Part shown: in pieces, positions 1-10,551 of the stretch
Position numbering within the stretch: the stretch's first letter is position 1
How the letters are laid out: every line of letters begins with the position of its first letter
Assembly (NCBI RefSeq): GCF_900101965.1
Contig: NZ_FNAP01000004.1
Span: 186,001-250,000, forward strand
Length of the DNA: 64,000 bases
Reading direction: 5' to 3'
DNA from: Rhodospira trueperi
Lineage (GTDB): Bacteria; Pseudomonadota; Alphaproteobacteria; Rhodospirillales; Rhodospirillaceae
Notes under the pieces: model-generated
The model's input: only the letters and a program-made list of their open reading frames with translations
Database searches by the model: none
Told to the model about the DNA's origin: nothing
Translations under genes and position numbers: made by a program

Positions 1-2685
1 AACGAGGCCGGGCTGGGGCAGGTGGACATCTCCGGCTTTTCCGACCGTCAGATCCGCATCGAACTGGCCACGGAGACCCTGCGTCGCCACGGTCTCAGCC
101 TCGCCGACATCGCCACCTTGATCCAGCGCCAGAGCCAGGATCGGCCCTCCGGCCGGGTGGAGACCGAGGACGGCGAGGTGATCGTGCGCTTCGCCGATGA
201 GCGGCGCTCGGCCGCCGCGCTGCGTGACCTGGTGATCGTCGCCGGCGATCAGGGCGGGGAGTTGCGTCTGGGCGACATCGCCACCGTCACCGACCGCTTT
301 GAGCGGGACGAGGACAAGGTGCTGTTCAACGGCCAAAGGGCGGCCCTGCTGGACGTCACCAAGACCCGCGCCGAGGATACCCTGGTGGTCATGGATCGGC
401 TGTCCGGGTTTCTGGAGGCGGAACGCGCGCGTGCGCCCGCCGGGGTCAGCCTGACGGTGACCCGGGATTCGGCCACCATCGTGCGTGACCGTCTAACCAT
501 GCTGCTCGACAACGGGGTGCTCGGCCTGGGGATGGTGTTCCTCACCATGTTCCTGTTTTTCTCGCTGCGCTTCAGCTTCTGGGTGGCCATGGGCCTGCCG
601 GTGTCGTTCATGGGTGGCCTGTTCCTGATGGGGGTTCTGGGCCTGACCATCAACATGATTACCATGGTCGCGCTGTTGATCGCGGTCGGCCTGCTGATGG
701 ACGACGCCATCGTCATCTCCGAGAACATCGCCCGACACCTGAAGCTGGGCAAAGGCCCTTACGACGCCGCCATCGACGGCACGCGGGAGGTCATGCCGGG
801 CGTGGTCTCGTCGTTCGTGACCACCATCTGCATCTTCGGCGCGCTGGCGTTCCTGGGGGGCACCATGGGTGAGATCATGCGCGCGCTGCCCATGGTTCTG
901 CTGTTGGTGTTGGCGGTCAGCCTGCTGGAGGCCTTCCTGGTCCTGCCCCACCATCTGGCGCATTCGCTGCAGTCCCACGCGGAAAAACCCCCGTCGGGCT
1001 GGCGGCGGCGGTTCGAGGCGGGGTTCGACTGGTTGCGCGAGACCGTGATGGGCCGGCTCGTCGATCTGGCCATCCGGTGGCGCTACCTCACGCTGGGACT
1101 TCTGCTGTTGATGTTCCTGGCCACGCTGTCGCTGATCGCCGGCGGTCTGGTGAAGTTCCGCGCCTTCCCGCACCTGGACGGCAACACCATCCAGGCCGAG
1201 ATCCTGCTGCCCCAGGGCACGCCCCTGGCCCGGACCGAGGCCCTGGTGGACCGGATCGTCGCGGCGGTGGACACCGTGGGGCGTGACCTTTCGGAGTCAC
1301 TGCCGGCCAAGGCCGATGACGGTGAGGAGTCCACCATCGGTGGGCTGCTGGTGCGCAATGTCGTGACCCTCTACTCGGTCAACAAGAGCGCGTCGGAGAG
1401 CGGGGCGCACGTCGCCACCGTCAGCGTCGATCTGGTGGACTCCGACAGGCGGCCGGACCTGCCGGCCACCGCCGTGGCCGCCGCATGGCGCGAGGCCGTC
1501 GGCGAGGTGCCCGACGTCCTGTCGCTGAAGTTCGGGGAACGGGTCATCGGCCCCGCCGGTCTGGACATCGAGATCCGCCTGAAGGGCCATGACCTGGAGG
1601 CGCTCAAGGCGGCCTCCCTGGACCTGCGCCAGTGGCTGATGGGGTATGAGGGGGTGCATGACGTCATGGACGACATGCGGCCCGGCAAGCCGGAGGCCCG
1701 TCTGAGCCTGCGGGACGGGGCCAGCGCGCTTGGCATCCGCGCCGATACGGTGGCCCAGCAGATCGCCGCCGCCTTTCAGGGCGTGACGGTCGACGAGATC
1801 CAGGTCGGCGACGAGGCCTATGAGATCGATGTGCGGGTCAGCGCGGAGGATCGCGATTCCCTCGCTGATCTTGACAATTTCATGGTGACGACGGAGGCCG
1901 GCGAAACCATCCCGCTGTCCAACGTGGCGATCATCGAACGGTCGCGCGGCTGGGGGCGTGTCAGCCGGGTGGACGGCTGGCGCACCATCACTGTGATCGG
2001 CGACGTTGAGGACGCCGTGGCCAACGCCGACCAGATCGTCAAGCACACCCGCGCGGAGTTCTTTCCCGACCTGATGGAACGTCACCCGGACGTTCATCCC
2101 GACTTCGAGGGTCAGGCCGCCGAGATGAAGGCCACCATGGGGTCGATGCAGCGCAACATGCTGGTCGGCCTGATCGGGGTGTTCCTTCTGCTGTCGTTCC
2201 AGTTCCGCAGCTACGTTGAGCCGGTGATCGTCATGGTCGCCATTCCCATGGCCCTGATCGGCGCCATCCTGGGGCACCTCGCCCAGGGGCTGGAGATGTC
2301 CATGCCGTCGATGATCGGGTTGGCCTCGCTGGCTGGGGTGGTGGTCAACGATTCCATCCTGCTGGTCATGTTCATCAAGCAGTACCGCCTGGAGGGAGGC
2401 ACGGCCACCGAGGCGGCCGCCAAGGCCGCGCGGGCGCGGTTTCGCCCCATCCTGTTGACCTCGCTGACGACCATCATGGGGTTGACGCCGTTGCTGGCGG
2501 AAACGAGCCTCCAGGCCCAGGTGATGATCCCGTTGGCCACCAGTCTTGCCTTCGGCCTGACGTCGGCGACCGTGTTGGCGCTCGTGCTTGTGCCGGTGGT
2601 TTACGTCATCCTCGACGACCTCAGGGTGACGCGGCGTGTGCGACCGGAGGACGTGGGAACAGTGGCACGCGAGTCGTCCTTGTAA
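1..2685 (+). CDS. RND efflux permease (AcrB family), 5' truncated by window edge
   Basis: Inner-membrane pump of the resistance-nodulation-division family, expected to export drugs or lipophilic compounds with a periplasmic adaptor and outer-membrane channel. The frame is open from base 1 and gives 894 residues. AcrB-type proteins are about 1040, so roughly 150 N-terminal residues lie outside. Visible: a hydrophobic block at about residues 165-310 with the paired aspartates of the proton relay (LLMDDAIVISENI), a second periplasmic porter region, and a second membrane block from about 720. Where AcrB has AKNAIL, this protein has VNDSIL, so the relay lysine is absent, as in some RND subfamilies. 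No adaptor gene is visible; it may lie upstream. Substrate unknown. Confidence 0.93.
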   Translation, partial: NEAGLGQVDISGFSDRQIRIELATETLRRHGLSLADIATLIQRQSQDRPSGRVETEDGEVIVRFADERRSAAALRDLVIVAGDQGGELRLGDIATVTDRFERDEDKVLFNGQRAALLDVTKTRAEDTLVVMDRLSGFLEAERARAPAGVSLTVTRDSATIVRDRLTMLLDNGVLGLGMVFLTMFLFFSLRFSFWVAMGLPVSFMGGLFLMGVLGLTINMITMVALLIAVGLLMDDAIVISENIARHLKLGKGPYDAAIDGTREVMPGVVSSFVTTICIFGALAFLGGTMGEIMRALPMVLLLVLAVSLLEAFLVLPHHLAHSLQSHAEKPPSGWRRRFEAGFDWLRETVMGRLVDLAIRWRYLTLGLLLLMFLATLSLIAGGLVKFRAFPHLDGNTIQAEILLPQGTPLARTEALVDRIVAAVDTVGRDLSESLPAKADDGEESTIGGLLVRNVVTLYSVNKSASESGAHVATVSVDLVDSDRRPDLPATAVAAAWREAVGEVPDVLSLKFGERVIGPAGLDIEIRLKGHDLEALKAASLDLRQWLMGYEGVHDVMDDMRPGKPEARLSLRDGASALGIRADTVAQQIAAAFQGVTVDEIQVGDEAYEIDVRVSAEDRDSLADLDNFMVTTEAGETIPLSNVAIIERSRGWGRVSRVDGWRTITVIGDVEDAVANADQIVKHTRAEFFPDLMERHPDVHPDFEGQAAEMKATMGSMQRNMLVGLIGVFLLLSFQFRSYVEPVIVMVAIPMALIGAILGHLAQGLEMSMPSMIGLASLAGVVVNDSILLVMFIKQYRLEGGTATEAAAKAARARFRPILLTSLTTIMGLTPLLAETSLQAQVMIPLATSLAFGLTSATVLALVLVPVVYVILDDLRVTRRVRPEDVGTVARESSL

Positions 2686-2724
2686 TGGCGTGGGGGACGT
2701 TCTTGTAATGGCGTTGGGGACGCT
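2680..2724. repeat. short tandem duplication over the RND stop codon
   Basis: Two copies of a 22-base unit beginning TTGTAATGGCGT and ending GGGGACG plus two bases, with a period of 23 bases and three mismatches. The first copy contains the stop codon of the efflux gene; the second repeats it just downstream. It looks like a local duplication; no function is evident. Confidence 0.7.
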
Positions 2725-2753
2725 GGGGCCGCAGAATGTCCTTGTCTTCCCTG

Positions 2754-2781
2754 TTGTGTTCTCCGTTCGGTTTCGGATACA
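2754..2781 (+). promoter_or_regulatory. weak candidate promoter for pal
   Basis: TTGTGT, a 16-base spacer and GATACA lie about 130 bases before the pal start. Recognised by eye only. It would give pal its own transcription, consistent with the unrelated gene upstream. Confidence 0.25.
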
Positions 2782-2811
2782 ACGCAAGGGTCCTTGTCCG
2801 GCGGTCATCCG

Positions 2812-2830
2812 CGCGCGACGGTGTCGCGCG
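2812..2830. other. small GC hairpin between RND gene and pal
   Basis: Perfect 7-bp inverted repeat CGCGCGA/TCGCGCG with a 5-base loop. There is no T-run after it, so it is at best a weak attenuator or an RNA-stabilising hairpin in the pal leader. Confidence 0.3.
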
Positions 2831-2910
2831 TGCCTGTGAGGCAAGTGGACCGTCCGGTTTCCCCCGGCCCAAAATGCCGACCATTCATCGGTTCTGGAGA
2901 CCTCCCTGCC

Positions 2911-3396
2911 ATGAAGTTGAAAGCGCTCTTGGTCTTGGCTGCCGCCGCAGCGCTCGCCGCCTGTTCCTCCACGCCCAAGACCGACTCTGGACAGACCGGT
3001 GGCGGCGCCGCACCCGTGACCGCGCCCAGCGGACCGGCCGCCGGCAGTCAACAGGAATTCGTCCAGGAAGTCGGCGACCGCGTGTTCTTCGCCCTCGATT
3101 CCTATAACCTGGACAGTCAGGCCCAGCAGACGCTGCGGCGTCAGGCCGCCTGGTTGCAGCAGTACGGCCAGTATTCGATCGTTGTCGAAGGGCACTGCGA
3201 TGAGCGCGGCACCCGTGAGTACAACCTCGCGCTCGGTGACCGCCGCGCCAACGCCGTCCGGAACTATCTGGTGTCCCTGGGTGTTCCCGCCAGTCGCGTG
3301 CGCTCGGTGTCCTATGGCAAGGAGCGCCCGACCTGCACGCAGTCCGGTGAAAGCTGCTGGTCGCGCAATCGGCGTGGTGTGAGCGCTCTTCAGTAA
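2911..3396 (+). CDS. pal: peptidoglycan-associated lipoprotein Pal
   Basis: Outer-membrane lipoprotein that anchors the envelope to peptidoglycan and acts with TolB in the Tol-Pal constriction system. The 161-residue product starts with a lipoprotein signal ending in the lipobox LAAC (lipidated Cys about residue 17), then a Gly/Pro/Ala linker, then an OmpA-like domain with VEGHCDERGTREYN and LGDRRANAVRNYL, the peptidoglycan-binding core. The ATG was chosen because it gives an intact signal peptide and follows a TGGAGAC ribosome site; upstream codons in frame only add non-signal sequence. tolB, the usual upstream neighbour, is absent: an efflux pump gene sits there instead. A hairpin terminator follows. 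Confidence 0.96.
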   Translation: MKLKALLVLAAAAALAACSSTPKTDSGQTGGGAAPVTAPSGPAAGSQQEFVQEVGDRVFFALDSYNLDSQAQQTLRRQAAWLQQYGQYSIVVEGHCDERGTREYNLALGDRRANAVRNYLVSLGVPASRVRSVSYGKERPTCTQSGESCWSRNRRGVSALQ

Positions 3397-3526
3397 GCGC
3401 GGACGCTCCGGCGTTCGGGGGCGCCGGAGCCCGGATTGCGGGGCGAGGCTTGGTCTGCTGTCGTGCCGCCGGCCCGGGCGGTGCGCGCGGTCGCAAGGGG
3501 ATGTTGGGCGTCCTGACGAAAATCGG

Positions 3527-3559
3527 AAAGGCGCTTTCCTCGGGGGGAGGCGCCTTTTT
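3527..3559 (+). terminator. rho-independent terminator after pal
   Basis: Stem AAAGGCGC/GCGCCTTT around a 15-base loop, followed directly by a T-run. It lies 130 bases after the pal stop and 75 before cpoB, suggesting that pal and cpoB are at least partly separate transcripts. Confidence 0.7.
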
Positions 3560-3633
3560 CGTGTCATGAAATTGCGTTACAGCACAGGACGTCCGTGGCC
3601 TGCAGGCGCATCCGACACTAAGGGGAGCGAACC

Positions 3634-4524
3634 GTGATGACCCGTTCCATCGTTGCGACACCTCAGTCCCGGCCCTTGCGGGCGGTGACCCAGACCGCCG
3701 CCGACCGGCTCTCGCGCGGTGTCGTTGTGGTCTGCGTCGCCGCTTCGGTGCTGCTGGCCACGCCGGCTCTGGCGCAACAGGACTCGCGCTCCCTGATCGC
3801 TGAAATGCAGATCAGGATCACTCAGCTTGAGGACTTGGTGCGCTCCCAGACGGGCGAACTCGAACAGGCGCGCTATCAGATCCGTCAACTCGAACAACGC
3901 ATCGATCTGCTGGAACGGACCCAGGACATGGCCCTGGGGGGCACCGCAGGCGGGCAGGCGCCCACGGCGATGTCCGGCCCAGGCGTCCCTTCCGGTTCCG
4001 GGGCCATGGACGGCGGCCCTCGATCGCTGGCGCCCGATACCGGTGTTCTGGGATACATCGAGCGGCCCGCGCCCGGGTCCGCCGGATTGGACAGCCCGGC
4101 GTTGCCCTCGGCGGCTGCAAATCAAGCGGTGCTGCCGTCGGGGCTGCCGGAGGAACAGTACCAACACGCCTTTTCGCTGCTGCGCGAGGGGAATTACGCC
4201 GCCGCCGAACGGGCGTTCTCCGAGTTCGTCGAGCGTTATCCCCAGAATACACTGGCGGGCAACGCCCAGTACTGGCTGGGTGAAACCTACTACGCCCGAG
4301 GCGACTACGAGGCTGCGGCGGTCGCCTTTGCCAAGGGCTACCGGGAATTCCAGGATGGCACCAAGACGCCGGACAACCTGTTCAAGCTGGGCATGTCGAT
4401 GTCCGCCCTGGGCCGCAAGCGCGAGGCTTGCGCGGCCTTCCAGAAGCTGCGGGCCGATTATCCGAACGTCGCGGGAACGCTGCAGCGGCAGGTCTCGGAC
4501 CAAATGGCCCGCAACGGCTGCTGA
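3634..4524 (+). CDS. cpoB: Tol-Pal system coordinator CpoB/YbgF
   Basis: Periplasmic protein that links peptidoglycan synthesis to Tol-Pal-driven outer-membrane constriction. The 296-residue product (GTG, or 295 from the adjacent ATG at 3637) has a long N-region and a signal sequence ending ATPALAQQ near residue 48. A coiled coil follows (about 50-95, with heptad-like ITQLEDL and IRQLEQRIDLLER). After a Gly/Pro-rich linker come three C-terminal TPR-like repeats (QHAFSLLREGNYAAAERAF, AQYWLGETYYARGDYEAA, LFKLGMSMSALGRKREA). This is the family architecture. It lies downstream of pal, as is usual. A GGGGAGC ribosome site precedes the start. Confidence 0.94.
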   Translation: MMTRSIVATPQSRPLRAVTQTAADRLSRGVVVVCVAASVLLATPALAQQDSRSLIAEMQIRITQLEDLVRSQTGELEQARYQIRQLEQRIDLLERTQDMALGGTAGGQAPTAMSGPGVPSGSGAMDGGPRSLAPDTGVLGYIERPAPGSAGLDSPALPSAAANQAVLPSGLPEEQYQHAFSLLREGNYAAAERAFSEFVERYPQNTLAGNAQYWLGETYYARGDYEAAAVAFAKGYREFQDGTKTPDNLFKLGMSMSALGRKREACAAFQKLRADYPNVAGTLQRQVSDQMARNGC

Positions 4525-4577
4525 ACCAGGGTTCGCCGCCCGTGAGATCATCGAATGGGCGAAAGCAATCGTTCGTG

Positions 4578-4692
4578 CGTCATTGCGAGGCGCGAAGTCC
4601 AAACAAGATATATGGGGCAATCCAGGGTGGGTATCTGCGTTCCATGCCCTGGATTGTTTCTCCCTCGTCTTGCGACGCGGGTTGCAATGACG
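4578..4692. repeat. dispersed palindromic element, copy 1 (CGTCATTGCGAG family)
   Basis: About 115 bases bounded by CGTCATTGCGAG and TTGCAATGACG, with an inner inverted repeat CAATCCAGGG/CCCTGGATTG. It fills nearly the whole cpoB-tilS gap. The same order of blocks appears on the opposite strand at about 42599-42697, and the terminal palindrome alone sits inside menC at 49736. The first ATG of the tilS frame (4687) is made by the terminal repeat itself. Confidence 0.8.
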
Positions 4693-6156
4693 GATCATGT
4701 GCCCTCACGAGCGAGGGGCTCCTGCTTGGACGCCGCGAAACGTGACGACGAGAGCCCCTTGAGCCGGGAGACCGGTCCTCTTGACGCTGCCGCGTTCGCG
4801 GGCCTCATGGCGCCATTGGAGCCGTTCGGGGATCGGCCGCACCTGGCCGTCGGTGTTTCCGGCGGCGCGGACAGTCTCGCGCTGGCGCTGTTGGCGCGGG
4901 ATTGGGTCGCGGGGCGCGGCGGGCGGCTCACCGCGCTGACGGTCAATCACGGGCTGCGTCCAGAGGCCGGGGACGAAGCGCGCGCCGTGGCGGCGTGGAT
5001 GGAGGCCGCCGACATCGCCCATGATATCCTGACCTGGACCGGACCGCGCCCGGTGGCCGGAATCCAGGCGGCGGCCCGGGAGGCCCGGCTGTCTCTGCTG
5101 GAGGACTGGTGTCGTCGCAACGGGGTCGTCGACCTGATGCTGGCGCACCATCTGGATGACCAAGCCGAAACCGTGTTGCAGCGGCTGGGCAAAGGCAGTG
5201 GACCGGACGGATTGTGCGGCATGGCGCCGGTCTCGTACCGTCGGGCCGTTCGGGTGCTGCGGCCGCTGTTGTCCGTGCCCGGGGATCGGACGCGGGCCAC
5301 GCTGGAGACTCGCGGGCATCCATGGATTGAGGACCCGTCGAACGACGACGCCACCTACCAACGGGTTCGACTGCGCTATCTCCGCCCGGCTTTGGCGGAC
5401 GCCGGTCTTACCGCCTCCGGTCTCGCCCTGACCGCCGAACGGGCGGCGGAGGCTCGGTCGGAGCGCCTCGCCCGCCTGAATACGCGTCTGGCGGCGGGCG
5501 TTTGCCTCGACCCGTTGGGGTTCGCCCGCGTGGACCTGACCGTCCTGCTGGCCCCGCCGGACAGTGAAGCCCGGGACGCGCTGGGGCGGGTGTTGGCCTG
5601 TGTCGGCGGGCTCGCCCGGCCGCCGCGCGCCGACGCCCTGGAGCGCCTGCGTCGGCACCTCATGGCGCGTCCGGCGCCGTCAGCCGGGATCACTTTGGGG
5701 CGCTGCCATCTCTCCCCGGATCGTCACGTCTCGAAAGGTTGGCTGGTCTGCCGGGAAGTGCGGCACTTGCCGGACCCGCAACCCGTTTTTTCCGGCTCGG
5801 CGGTGATCTGGGATGGTCGCTTCGACGTTTCATTCATGCGTGAAGAGACGTCGGACAGTCCCCTTGTCCTCGGGGCGCTTGGCCCGGTGGGATGGCGGGA
5901 GGTTCGCGGCGACCCGGAGCGCACGAACGGAGGTGAGCCAGTCGCGGTATCGCACACGGTGGCGGTGACCCTGCCGGCCCTTCGGACTCCGTCCGGCACG
6001 GTTTGTGCCGTGCCTCAGTTGCGGTATTGTGACCGACCGGGGTCCGCCGCGCTGGCCGTTCGCAGCCGGTTCGCGCCGCGCGTGCCAGTGTTCGGGGGCG
6101 GTGCGGGCCACGGGCGTTGCGGCTTGCATGCCGGGGCCGACGGCCTATGTCAGTGA
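4687..6156 (+). CDS. tilS: tRNA(Ile)-lysidine synthase TilS
   Basis: ATP-dependent enzyme that converts C34 of tRNA-Ile(CAU) to lysidine so that AUA is read as isoleucine; essential and cytoplasmic. The product has the PP-loop signature GVSGGADSLALALLARDW and the family motifs NHGLRPEA, AHHLDDQAETVLQRL and IEDPSNDD. About 489 residues from ATG 4687. The start is uncertain because this ATG lies in a repeat element. TTG 4726 (preceded by GAGGGGCT) and TTG 4759 are alternatives, all ahead of the conserved core at about 4845. The C-terminus is poorly conserved with a Gly/Cys-rich tail. It sits between cpoB and ftsH, the usual alphaproteobacterial order. Confidence 0.92.
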   Translation: MTDHVPSRARGSCLDAAKRDDESPLSRETGPLDAAAFAGLMAPLEPFGDRPHLAVGVSGGADSLALALLARDWVAGRGGRLTALTVNHGLRPEAGDEARAVAAWMEAADIAHDILTWTGPRPVAGIQAAAREARLSLLEDWCRRNGVVDLMLAHHLDDQAETVLQRLGKGSGPDGLCGMAPVSYRRAVRVLRPLLSVPGDRTRATLETRGHPWIEDPSNDDATYQRVRLRYLRPALADAGLTASGLALTAERAAEARSERLARLNTRLAAGVCLDPLGFARVDLTVLLAPPDSEARDALGRVLACVGGLARPPRADALERLRRHLMARPAPSAGITLGRCHLSPDRHVSKGWLVCREVRHLPDPQPVFSGSAVIWDGRFDVSFMREETSDSPLVLGALGPVGWREVRGDPERTNGGEPVAVSHTVAVTLPALRTPSGTVCAVPQLRYCDRPGSAALAVRSRFAPRVPVFGGGAGHGRCGLHAGADGLCQ

Positions 6157-6241
6157 GACGGATCCGGCCGGGATCCGATGATCGGTGAAGCGGATCGGGC
6201 ACGAGAGAGCTCCGGCCGCCGCAGGGGAAAGGTGCAAGGCC

Positions 6242-8173
<1,932 letters not shown>

Positions 8174-8178
8174 CGGGT

Positions 8179-9393
8179 ATGCAGCGGGACGGGATCACGT
8201 CCATTGACGCGTCGTCCGCGCCCTCGACCGGCGCCGCGCTTCCCCGGGGACTGTTCCGGGGCGGTGCGGCGCCGCACCCTCTCAAGGGGTTGCTGTTGTG
8301 CCCGACGGGTCTGCTGCGCGGCGTGGCCGCCCGGCAGGCCGTGGCGGCGGGCCGCGCCCGGCCGCTGGCCGGCAGTGGGACCGCGTTTTCCTCCGTGACT
8401 GTGTTCCTGCGGCCGGACGCCGAGACCCCGCCATGGCACGTCCATACCGCCGATCTGGGGAGCCTGACCGCCTGGGCCGAGGACCATGGCCCCGCCATGG
8501 TGGCGATCATGGGCGCGGTTCTGGCCCGCCTGTGCAGTGTTCGCGCGCCCTTCGCGGGGCTGACGCTCGACCGGCCCCGCGTCATGGGTATCGTCAACTG
8601 CACACCGGATTCCTTTAGTGACGGGGGCGACCATTTCGCCGCCCGCGATGCCATCGCCCGCGGCCTGGCCATGTTGGAGGCGGGGGCGGACCTGATCGAT
8701 GTGGGCGGGGAAAGCACCCGCCCCGGCGCCGAACCCGTGGATCCGGAAGAGGAGCGGCGCCGCGTTCTGCCGGTGGTCAAGGCCCTGGCCGCCCGGGGGG
8801 CGGTGGTTTCCATCGACACCCGGCACGCGCGGGTCATGGAGGCCGCGCTTGATCACGGCGCCACCATCGTCAATGATGTCACCGCCCTGACCCATGATCC
8901 GGAGGCGCTGGCCACGGTGGCGCGCGCGCGGGCGTCGGTCATCCTCATGCACATTCGGGGCGAGCCCCGTTCCATGCAGGTTGATCCGACCTATGATCGG
9001 GCGCCGGCCGACGTGTATGCGTGGCTGGCGCGGCGCGTCGCGCTGTGCCAGTCGGCCGGGATTCCGCCCGGGCGGTTGTGTGTCGATCCGGGCATCGGCT
9101 TCGGCAAGATGCTGGACCACAACCTCGACCTGCTGCACCACATCGGCCTGTTCCACGGCCTGGGCTGCGCGGTGGCCCTGGGCGCCTCGCGCAAGAGCTT
9201 CATCGCCCGGGCGGCCGGTGCGGTCGATGCCGAGGGGCGGCCGACCGACCATCCCAAGGCGCGCCTTGGGGGATCGCTGGCGGCCGCGCTGTCCGCCGTC
9301 GAGCAGGGCGTGCAGATCCTGCGCGTCCACGATGTCCCGGAGACGGTGCAGGCGGTGACGGTGGCCATGGGGATTCGCGACGGCGGCTCTTGA
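8179..9393 (+). CDS. folP: dihydropteroate synthase FolP
   Basis: Joins p-aminobenzoate to 6-hydroxymethyl-dihydropterin pyrophosphate in folate synthesis; the sulfonamide target. Of 404 residues, the last 270 are the TIM-barrel enzyme, with NCTPDSFSDGG from residue 140, DVGGESTRPGAEPV, SIDTRHARV, NDVTAL, DPGIGFGK and LGASRKSFIA. The first 130 residues are an Ala/Arg/Gly-rich extension with no motif I recognise, so the mature start may be later, though a reading frame immediately after ftsH suggests translation of the whole. It lies in the ftsH-folP pair common in proteobacteria. The usual next gene, glmM, is not present. Confidence 0.95.
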   Translation: MQRDGITSIDASSAPSTGAALPRGLFRGGAAPHPLKGLLLCPTGLLRGVAARQAVAAGRARPLAGSGTAFSSVTVFLRPDAETPPWHVHTADLGSLTAWAEDHGPAMVAIMGAVLARLCSVRAPFAGLTLDRPRVMGIVNCTPDSFSDGGDHFAARDAIARGLAMLEAGADLIDVGGESTRPGAEPVDPEEERRRVLPVVKALAARGAVVSIDTRHARVMEAALDHGATIVNDVTALTHDPEALATVARARASVILMHIRGEPRSMQVDPTYDRAPADVYAWLARRVALCQSAGIPPGRLCVDPGIGFGKMLDHNLDLLHHIGLFHGLGCAVALGASRKSFIARAAGAVDAEGRPTDHPKARLGGSLAAALSAVEQGVQILRVHDVPETVQAVTVAMGIRDGGS

Positions 9394-9425
9394 CCCGCGA
9401 CGGTCGCGAGGGGGATAACCGACGC

Positions 9426-9710
9426 ATGTTCGGACTCAGCCTTGGCAAGGTGCTGTTCACGGCCGTCGTGGTGGTCGTGGTCTGGGGCGCCTTTAAGTAT
9501 TACAGCCGCGCCGTCGGCGGGCGTACGCCCGGTGACCGGCCGAGTCTGCGCGAGCGGGTCGAAAAGGCGGCGGAAGACGCCGTGCGCAAGCGCATGGACG
9601 AGCGCGGTCACGGCACCGCGCCGCCGCCGGCCGAGGACTTGGTGCGCTGTCCCAACTGCGGCGCCTGGCACGCCAAGGGTGCGGCGTGCGACTGCGGATA
9701 CGGGCGCTGA
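9426..9710 (+). CDS. small membrane-anchored zinc-ribbon protein
   Basis: A 94-residue protein with one N-terminal membrane segment (KVLFTAVVVVVVWGAFKYY, residues 7-25), a charged middle rich in Glu/Arg/Lys, and a C-terminal CPNCG...CDCGYGR pattern that could hold one zinc ion. It begins 32 bases after folP behind a GAGGGGG site, so it is probably the last gene of that transcript. Function unknown. The cysteine spacing resembles rubredoxin-like knuckles, but the ribbon is very short. Coding status is supported by start, ribosome site and composition. Confidence 0.72.
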   Translation: MFGLSLGKVLFTAVVVVVVWGAFKYYSRAVGGRTPGDRPSLRERVEKAAEDAVRKRMDERGHGTAPPPAEDLVRCPNCGAWHAKGAACDCGYGR

Positions 9711-9745
9711 CCGATCACGGCGGCTCCTTCGGGCCCTCCCCCCGC

Positions 9746-9775
9746 TTGTGCCGGGCCGTCCGGCGCCCCTATACA
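9746..9775 (+). promoter_or_regulatory. candidate promoter for the DsbA-like gene
   Basis: TTGTGC, 18 bases, TATACA, ending 65 bases before the start codon. The same CTTGTGC upstream box precedes the zinc-ribbon gene at 20241. Pattern match by eye. Confidence 0.35.
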
Positions 9776-9840
9776 GACACAATGGACCGGAAACCTGCAC
9801 CCGGTCCCTGTTCATTGTCCCAGGATGGAGTTCCTCCGCG

Positions 9841-10530
9841 ATGTCCCAGACCCCGTCCCGCCGTCGCCTGCCGCTGGCCATTGTCGCCATTACCATTCTG
9901 ACCCTGGCCGGCGTCGGGGCGCTCTATGCCGTGGTCATGCCCGCCAGCAGCGATGCCACGGAGCCGGAGCCGGCGAAGGCCGATGGTCCCATCGTCGAGG
10001 CCCTGCCGTATGAGCCCCACACCTGGGGCGACGCCGACGCGCCGGTCGAAATCCTGGAGTTCTCCTCGTACACCTGCGGTCACTGCGGGCACTTCCACCA
10101 GGACACGTTTCCGGTGCTGAAGGAGCGCTACATCGACACCGGCAAGGCGAGACTGGTTCTGGTCGATTTTCCGCTCGACAATGTGGCCGGCGCGGTCTCG
10201 CTCGTGACCCACTGCGCGCCGCCCGAGGTTGGACGGAAACTGTCGGAGATTTTCTACGCCGACCAGCAGGCCTGGATGACGCGAACCCCCGCCGAATCCA
10301 TCGCCGGGATCGCTCGCCTTGGCGGCATGGCGCCCGAGGACGTCGACGCCTGCCTGACCAACGAGGACCTGTATCAGTCCATCCTGGACGGTCGTTCGCT
10401 CGCCGATGCGCGTTACGACATCAGCGGCACGCCCACGTTCGTCATCAATGGCGAAATCCTGCGGGGTGCGCACGACGCGGAGGAGATGTCGGCCGTCATC
10501 GACGCCGCCCTGGAACAGGCTGGCGAATAG
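9841..10530 (+). CDS. DsbA-family thiol:disulfide oxidoreductase
   Basis: Predicted periplasmic protein with a thioredoxin fold. The 229-residue product has a signal anchor at about residues 11-33, the active site CGHC at 79-82 within YTCGHCGHFH, and the cis-proline loop GTPTF near the C-terminus. This fits DsbA/BdbD-like enzymes (thioredoxin_4 type) that oxidise or isomerise cysteine pairs. A DsbB is encoded at 27766-28299, so an oxidation cycle is available. ATG 9841 was chosen because it begins the signal anchor and follows a GGATGGAG site; the frame upstream overlaps the previous gene. smc begins 21 bases downstream. Confidence 0.92.
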   Translation: MSQTPSRRRLPLAIVAITILTLAGVGALYAVVMPASSDATEPEPAKADGPIVEALPYEPHTWGDADAPVEILEFSSYTCGHCGHFHQDTFPVLKERYIDTGKARLVLVDFPLDNVAGAVSLVTHCAPPEVGRKLSEIFYADQQAWMTRTPAESIAGIARLGGMAPEDVDACLTNEDLYQSILDGRSLADARYDISGTPTFVINGEILRGAHDAEEMSAVIDAALEQAGE

Positions 10531-10551
10531 GCCGGTCCCGCCCGCTTCGAC

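Noticed and set aside
1297-3567. Long minus-strand open frame opposite the RND and pal genes
   Set aside because: It runs across two well-supported genes and their gap, and its His/Arg/Gln-rich translation has no recognisable domain. It is a high-GC shadow.
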